NCBI GenBank assembly: GCA_947502975.1
Contig: CANNBV010000003.1
Span: 372,001-436,000 of the forward strand
From: an uncultured Flavobacteriaceae bacterium
GTDB lineage: Bacteria; Bacteroidota; Bacteroidia; Flavobacteriales; Flavobacteriaceae
Direction of reading: 5' to 3'
Length of the DNA stretch: 64,000 nucleotides
Numbering within the stretch: position 1 is the first letter of the stretch; each line of letters opens with the position of its first letter. The notes beneath the pieces were generated by a model, which saw only the letters and a list, made by a program, of their open reading frames with translations, made no database searches and was not told the DNA's origin. Positions 58,993 through 64,000 of this stretch are shown here, one piece after another. Made by a program: the position numbers and the translations under genes.

Positions 58993-59496
58993 TCAATCAG
59001 TGGTCTTTTTATACAATCCATCAAAAGCTACAGTAATATCCTTGTCATTTGTGACAGTTTCCCAATATTGTCTTACGGTTCCATCATCATTCAAAGTCCA
59101 TGTAACTCTATGATAATAGGGTTCTCCTTTTTGATTCTTAGCAACATCCGTTTTTAAAATCATTTGGTTATCTACTCTATTTCCTTTTAAATGTAAATTT
59201 CCACCTTGGTTATCAATCCATATTTGCTCCCATTGTTTTTTTGCGTAATTGTAAAAGTTATGGCTTGTACCAGTAAAATTACCTTTAGCACTGGTCCAAT
59301 TCTCTCTTAAAATACAGTTATCTTGAATTTTATCAATTACATTTTTACCTGCCAAACTACCATCTGGGTTTGTAACGCTCCATGAACCAATCCAAAAATC
59401 AAATTCGGCATGAGTTTCTGTACAGCAATTGCATTTTTTTTCTTGAGAATTAACAGTTAGCGTAAACATTAAAAAGACTAAAATAAATATTCTCAT
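58993..59496 (-). CDS. Secreted hypothetical protein (DUF1579-like)
   Basis: Signal peptide; EFDFWIGSWSVTNPDGSLAGKNVIDKIQDNCILRENW. Confidence 0.65.
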   Translation of the reverse strand: MRIFILVFLMFTLTVNSQEKKCNCCTETHAEFDFWIGSWSVTNPDGSLAGKNVIDKIQDNCILRENWTSAKGNFTGTSHNFYNYAKKQWEQIWIDNQGGNLHLKGNRVDNQMILKTDVAKNQKGEPYYHRVTWTLNDDGTVRQYWETVTNDKDITVAFDGLYKKTTD

Positions 59497-59670
59497 AATC
59501 CTATATGTTTCAAATTAATTATTTAAATTTAAAGAAGTTATGGCTTTTCAAATATAAATTAACACAACATTATCAATTATCATAGTGTTGAAAATGCATA
59601 ATTATTGAATAGAGAAGTACATAATTGGTTTTGATAAATAAAACATAAAAACCCTCAAAATTAATCTGGC

Positions 59671-59868
59671 ATGAGCGAGTTTAAATCTTTGAAACAAAAA
59701 CAATTAGAGATTGTTAAAAAGTACAAAATACTTATAGAACAAGCTTACAACTTAAGGCAAACTGATGCGCCACTAAGTGACGTTTCAGAATACAAGGCTA
59801 TTAAGTTGCTAAACAAGCTTAATAAGCTAGAATATCTTTACAGGGATAGCCAACAAACTGCAGTTTAA
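59671..59868 (+). CDS. Small conserved flavobacterial protein (Lacal_2735-like)
   Basis: KSLKQKQLEIVKKYKILIEQAYNLRQTDAPLSDVSEYKAIKLLNKLNKLEYL. Confidence 0.7.
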   Translation: MSEFKSLKQKQLEIVKKYKILIEQAYNLRQTDAPLSDVSEYKAIKLLNKLNKLEYLYRDSQQTAV

Positions 59869-59944
59869 AGTTTAGCGTTTCCTTAACATTTGTATTACAT
59901 CTAAAACACTGAAATACTCGTAATTAATATTAAAAGAGGAAATT

Positions 59945-60091
59945 ATGAGTCCACATTTCTGTAAAGTTGGCAAAATCAAAGTCAACAACAATAAATTTAT
60001 AAATCTAAAAGATATTGAAAAGCGAATTACAAACTTTGTAGATGATATTAGCAAAGTTGAATTTCCTAAAGATATCCACGAAGCAATTTAA
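59945..60091 (+). CDS. Putative 48-aa small protein
   Basis: MSPHFCKVGKIKVNNNKFINLKDIEKRITNFVDDISKVEFPKDIHEAI*; 26-nt convergent overlap with 60066-60854; below track cutoff. Confidence 0.4.
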   Translation: MSPHFCKVGKIKVNNNKFINLKDIEKRITNFVDDISKVEFPKDIHEAI

Positions 60092-60854
60092 AATATTGAA
60101 ACGCTTTAGTTAATCTTGAGCCGTACCAAGAAAACATTTCGCCATCTACTAAGTGTATTTTTGCATTAGGATAAAATGTTTTCAACTCACTTACATGTGC
60201 TTCTTTGAATGGGTAAGGTTCACTAGATAATAATACCAATTCTACATCTTCTTCTGCTTTTAATTGAATCTCAGGATAACGCGTATCAGTTTTATAATAG
60301 TTTTCAAATTTATTCAATCCCATCAAGTAATTAATAAATGTATTATTAGCGGCAACCATCCATGGAGATTTCCAAATAAAGTAAACCGTTTTGTAGCTCA
60401 CTCGATGTTCAATAAAATTCTTAAAGTCCTCCAACTCTTGCATCACTTTAGTAATGATGTTTCTCGCTTCTTTTTCTTTTTGAAATAGTATACCATACTG
60501 ATTAATAAGTGCTAAACTATCTTCTATAGTATAAATATCAGAAATATGAACTGGAGCTATACCTTCACAAGCTTCAACTATATCTTTAGTGTTTTCTTCT
60601 TTGTTACATAGAATGATATCAGGCTTTAGCGCTTTAATTTTTTCAATATGAAGCTGCTTCGTTCCTCCAACAATTTTAGATTTCGATTTGATATAATTTG
60701 GATGTACGCAGAATTTCGTAACTCCAACTATAACTCTTTCTAAACCTAAATCGCAAAGTAATTCTGTTTGACTAGGCACAAGAGAAACAATTCGTTTTGG
60801 AATAGTATCTAAACGAATTGTTCTTTGTAATTGATCTCTAATTTCTATTGACAT
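60066..60854 (-). CDS. ABC transporter substrate-binding protein (BtuF-like helical-backbone metal receptor)
   Basis: PKRIVSLVPSQTELLCDLGLERVIVGVTKFCVHP, IKALKPDIILCNKEEN. Confidence 0.87.
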   Translation of the reverse strand: MSIEIRDQLQRTIRLDTIPKRIVSLVPSQTELLCDLGLERVIVGVTKFCVHPNYIKSKSKIVGGTKQLHIEKIKALKPDIILCNKEENTKDIVEACEGIAPVHISDIYTIEDSLALINQYGILFQKEKEARNIITKVMQELEDFKNFIEHRVSYKTVYFIWKSPWMVAANNTFINYLMGLNKFENYYKTDTRYPEIQLKAEEDVELVLLSSEPYPFKEAHVSELKTFYPNAKIHLVDGEMFSWYGSRLTKAFQYFKLLRGYL

Positions 60855-60857
60855 AAA

Positions 60858-62264
60858 CTAAACTTGCACTTTTTTCCACGCGCCTTTTTTAAACCAAATT
60901 ATTGCTATTACTGCAATAAGCACTTCGGCTAGAGTTATAGCCCAAAATACTCCAGATGGCCCAAAATCTAACGTTATAGCCATAACATAGGCAAATGGTA
61001 GTTGCAACATCCAAAAGCAGAAAAAATTAATATATGTAGGCGTTTTTGTATCACCTGCTCCATTAAAGGCATTTACGACTACCATACCATAGGCATAAAA
61101 AATATAACCTGCAGCCAAAACACGCAAACACAAACTACCATATTTTACAACATCAGGTGTTTGGTTAAATAGTGTAATAATCTGAGGTGCAAAAACTAGG
61201 TAAATAATAGAAACAAACCCCATAAAAATGGCGCAATATTTTCCTGTTTTCCATACAGATTGTTCTGCTCTATCTGGCTTTTGAGCACCTAAATTTTGTC
61301 CAACTAAAGTTGCGGCAGCATTACTCATACCCCATGCTGGCATTAAAGTAAACATCATTACACGAATAGCTATCGTATAACCTGCCAATACTTCACTGCC
61401 AAATTCACTCATGATACGCATTAAAAATACCCAAGAAGAGGTTCCGATTAAAAATTGACCAATACCGCCTAATGATACTTTTATCAAATTAAGCATCACT
61501 CCTATTTGCAGTACCAAATCTTTAACACCAACTTTTATTTTACTAAAACCAAAAAATAGAATAGCTAGTTGAAAAATAACAGCTGTTCCACGTCCAATTG
61601 TTGTAGCTATTGCTGCACCTTCTACACCAAATGCAGGAATTGGTCCGAATCCAAAAATAAAAATTGGGTCCAGAATAATATTTAATCCGTTGGATAATAC
61701 TAAAGTCCACATAGCCACAGAAGCATTTCCTGCGCCACGAAAAATAGCATTGATTAAAAATAAGAGCATTATGGTAACATTGCCTCCAAGAAGAATTTTT
61801 GTGTAACCGTAACCTTCGGCTATTAAATCTGGCTCTCCTCCCATAAGTCCAAGAATTTCTTTTGGATATAGTATTCCAAAAACACTTATTATTATAGCGA
61901 CAGCCACACCAAGAAAAATAACCTGAACCGCAGCGTTTGAAGCTCCTTTTATATCTTTCTCACCAACTCTTCTAGCTACTACAGCAGTAGCTGCCATACT
62001 TAGTCCTATAGCTACAGCATAAACTAAAGTAATAACAGATTCTGTTAAACCAATGGTTGCTACGGCATTGACACTTACTTGAGATACAAACATAATATCT
62101 ACAAGTGCGAATATAGATTCCATGAGCATTTCTAAAATCATGGGAATCGATAGCATAAAAACAGCGCGCCTAATACTGCCAGATGTAAATTCTTGTTCCT
62201 TACCAGTTATGGCAATTTTGAAATACTGTAAAAATTGTTTGAATGTAATTTTATTTGATTGCAT
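60858..62264 (-). CDS. MATE family efflux transporter
   Basis: VFMLSIPMILEMLMESIFALVDIMFVSQVSVNAVATIGLTESV; NAIFRGAGNASVAMWTLVLSNGLNIILDPIFIFGFG. Confidence 0.94.
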   Translation of the reverse strand: MQSNKITFKQFLQYFKIAITGKEQEFTSGSIRRAVFMLSIPMILEMLMESIFALVDIMFVSQVSVNAVATIGLTESVITLVYAVAIGLSMAATAVVARRVGEKDIKGASNAAVQVIFLGVAVAIIISVFGILYPKEILGLMGGEPDLIAEGYGYTKILLGGNVTIMLLFLINAIFRGAGNASVAMWTLVLSNGLNIILDPIFIFGFGPIPAFGVEGAAIATTIGRGTAVIFQLAILFFGFSKIKVGVKDLVLQIGVMLNLIKVSLGGIGQFLIGTSSWVFLMRIMSEFGSEVLAGYTIAIRVMMFTLMPAWGMSNAAATLVGQNLGAQKPDRAEQSVWKTGKYCAIFMGFVSIIYLVFAPQIITLFNQTPDVVKYGSLCLRVLAAGYIFYAYGMVVVNAFNGAGDTKTPTYINFFCFWMLQLPFAYVMAITLDFGPSGVFWAITLAEVLIAVIAIIWFKKGAWKKVQV

Positions 62265-62457
62265 TTTGATAATATAAAAAATGATAAATTACTAAATGTA
62301 AGACATTTAGCTTATAAAGTTTCGAGAGAACCTCGATATATCCGGAAGTGGTTTATACAATCATCAGGTACAAATATGTTGATTTAATTTCAATCTACAA
62401 AATAATTTTTCTAGGTGATTCATGGCAGTTGATATATCTTCGCAAAAAAATCTCAAA

Positions 62458-63129
62458 ATGCTCAAAGCTGTAATTTTTGATATGGATGGTGTTATCATAG
62501 ATAGTGAACCTATGCACAATAAGGCCTATCATGATATGTTTGATGAAGTTGGAATTGAAGTTTCCAAAGCACTTTACGAATCCTTTACAGGTCAATCTAC
62601 ATTAAATATTTGTAAACGCTTGTGTGATCATTTTAGTTTAAATGAAGCTCCTGAAGCTTTAGTTGCTATTAAGCGCAAACATTACAAACAGTTTTTTGAT
62701 AAGAATTCAGATTTAGGATTAATTGATGGCGTTTTAGAGTTGATAGAGGATTATCATGAAAACGGACTCACCTTAGTTTTAGGATCATCAGCAGCCATGA
62801 CAAGTATTAATATGATTTTTGAACGCTTTAATTTGAACCAATATTTTAAGGCAAAGCTGAGTGGTGCAGATTTAAAACAATCAAAACCACATCCAGAAAT
62901 TTTTGAAAAAGCTGCAAATGCATCAGGTTTTGAAAGACATGAATGTATTGTGATTGAAGATTCTACTAATGGTATACAAGCAGCAAAATCTGCTGGAATT
63001 TATTGCATAGGTTATGATAGCTTTCATTCTAAAAACCAAGATTATTCTAAAGCTGACAAAGTAGTGACTGATTTTAAAGACATCTATTTTGACAAAATTT
63101 CAGCAGAGCTTAATAAAACTCTAGCTTAA
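62458..63129 (+). CDS. HAD hydrolase, beta-phosphoglucomutase-like
   Basis: MLKAVIFDMDGVIIDSEPMHNKAYHDMF; VIEDSTNGIQAAKSAG; internal ATG 62458 preferred to the track start 62422. Confidence 0.9.
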   Translation: MLKAVIFDMDGVIIDSEPMHNKAYHDMFDEVGIEVSKALYESFTGQSTLNICKRLCDHFSLNEAPEALVAIKRKHYKQFFDKNSDLGLIDGVLELIEDYHENGLTLVLGSSAAMTSINMIFERFNLNQYFKAKLSGADLKQSKPHPEIFEKAANASGFERHECIVIEDSTNGIQAAKSAGIYCIGYDSFHSKNQDYSKADKVVTDFKDIYFDKISAELNKTLA

Positions 63130-63191
63130 TCCAAAGTCAGTTCGAGTAATTTTCAACTTTAAACTGAAATTGTACGAGAACCATCATAAAT

Positions 63192-63653
63192 CTAAAAGTG
63201 ATACTCCGTAGTCGCTTTTATTTCCTTTAAGACGAAATAACTTTCTAAAACACCAATATTTTCAATTTTCGAGAGTTTCAATCTTACAAATTCATGATAT
63301 TCTTCTAAACCACGCAAGTTTATTTTTAAAAAAAAATCAACCTTACCAGCCATATGGTAGCACTCTTGCACTTCAGGTAAAGCCTTTATTTGTCTATCAA
63401 ATTTATCAATAAACCCTTCATCATGATAACGCAAAGACACCATACAAACCGCAGTAATAGGACACCCAACTAATTTTTTGTTAATTAATGCAACATACTG
63501 CTTTATGTATCCTTTTTTCTCCAAACGCCTAATGCGTTCATATACAGGTGATGCTGTAAGATTCAAAAGTTTAGCAACCTCTTTAGTTGTTTTCTTAGAA
63601 TCTTTTTGAAGAATTCGCAGTATTTTAAGATCAATATCATCAAGTCGTTCCAT
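63192..63653 (-). CDS. Lrp/AsnC family transcriptional regulator
   Basis: LDDIDLKILRILQKDSKKTTKEVAKLLNLTASPVYERIRRLEKKGYIKQYVALI; start MERLDD at 63653. Confidence 0.95.
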   Translation of the reverse strand: MERLDDIDLKILRILQKDSKKTTKEVAKLLNLTASPVYERIRRLEKKGYIKQYVALINKKLVGCPITAVCMVSLRYHDEGFIDKFDRQIKALPEVQECYHMAGKVDFFLKINLRGLEEYHEFVRLKLSKIENIGVLESYFVLKEIKATTEYHF

Positions 63654-63823
63654 GTTCAGTAAAAATATCTTTAAATTTATTAAAAACATATATTAATAAA
63701 GTAAATATACATTCAAAATTTAATAATTACAGAATAAAACACTTATTTAACCGTAATTAACAGAATTTTTAATGGTTATATTTAGCATATAAGTAATTTT
63801 GTACTAGCATTATTCTGATTAAA

Positions 63824-64000
63824 ATGAAAGACAAAATATTAATTACTGGTGCAAACGGACAACTGGGTTCTGTTTTAACGAAATCACTTCAAAAGAAATA
63901 TGGTATTGAAAATGTTCTTGCCACTGATATAAAATTCAATGCAGCTTTTGAGGGTAATTTTGAATTTCTTGATGCCACAGATTTTAATAGCATAGAATAT
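63824..64000 (+). CDS. NAD-dependent epimerase/dehydratase family (threonine dehydrogenase-like), truncated by window edge
   Basis: MKDKILITGANGQLGSVLTKSLQKKYGIENVLATDIKFNAAFEGNFEFLDATDFNSIEY open to the right edge. Confidence 0.8.
   Translation, partial: MKDKILITGANGQLGSVLTKSLQKKYGIENVLATDIKFNAAFEGNFEFLDATDFNSIEY

Noticed and set aside
59872-60054. 60-aa minus-strand ORF
   Set aside because: Overlaps the more protein-like 48-aa plus-strand ORF; hydrophobic low-complexity reverse frame
1-64000. CRISPR arrays, tRNAs, rRNAs, prophage or IS elements
   Set aside because: Scanned by eye; no regularly spaced repeats, tRNA-like cloverleaf consensus, integrase or transposase found

Overview
AT-rich Flavobacteriia-type chromosomal segment (Bacteroidetes TAnnTTTG -7 boxes, no obvious Shine-Dalgarno sequences, flavobacterial gene families). 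No rRNA, tRNA, CRISPR array, transposase or phage module was recognised. From left to right: (i) a glycan/galactose locus: GH3 (cut by the left edge), GH29, a GH16 lipoprotein, an SSS sugar symporter, then a divergent GntR-type regulator followed by galM-galK-galT; (ii) tandem paralogous secreted proteins, a beta-helix lipoprotein, and a GH105-DUF2264 fusion divergent from a membrane-anchored winged-helix regulator; (iii) housekeeping and transport genes (PPK2, NtrC-type regulator, MscS, ABC exporter, dnaJ/grpE, YceI, LytTR regulator, ECF sigma/anti-sigma, mnmD, ilvE); (iv) a compact operon (about 35.5-40.6 kb) encoding a small membrane protein, a cytosolic trypsin-like protease without a signal peptide, a TPR/HisKA_3 sensor kinase and a NarL-type response regulator, followed by a LuxR-HTH protein. 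NarL-like palindromes lie upstream of both the operon and the LuxR gene, each exactly the same distance from a TTTG -7-like element. This is the best candidate for an undescribed system in the window; (v) DPP III, crcB, MFS, YpdA-like, IcmF, purU, OmpA, TlpA-like, MATE, HAD and Lrp genes, with the start of an NAD-dependent epimerase at the right edge. Short dispersed repeats recur, and several appear to be inserted in frame inside genes (DUF1684 lipoprotein, mnmD, icmF). A structured ncRNA candidate lies at about 45.63-45.79 kb. All family calls come from reading motifs by eye; no database search was run.
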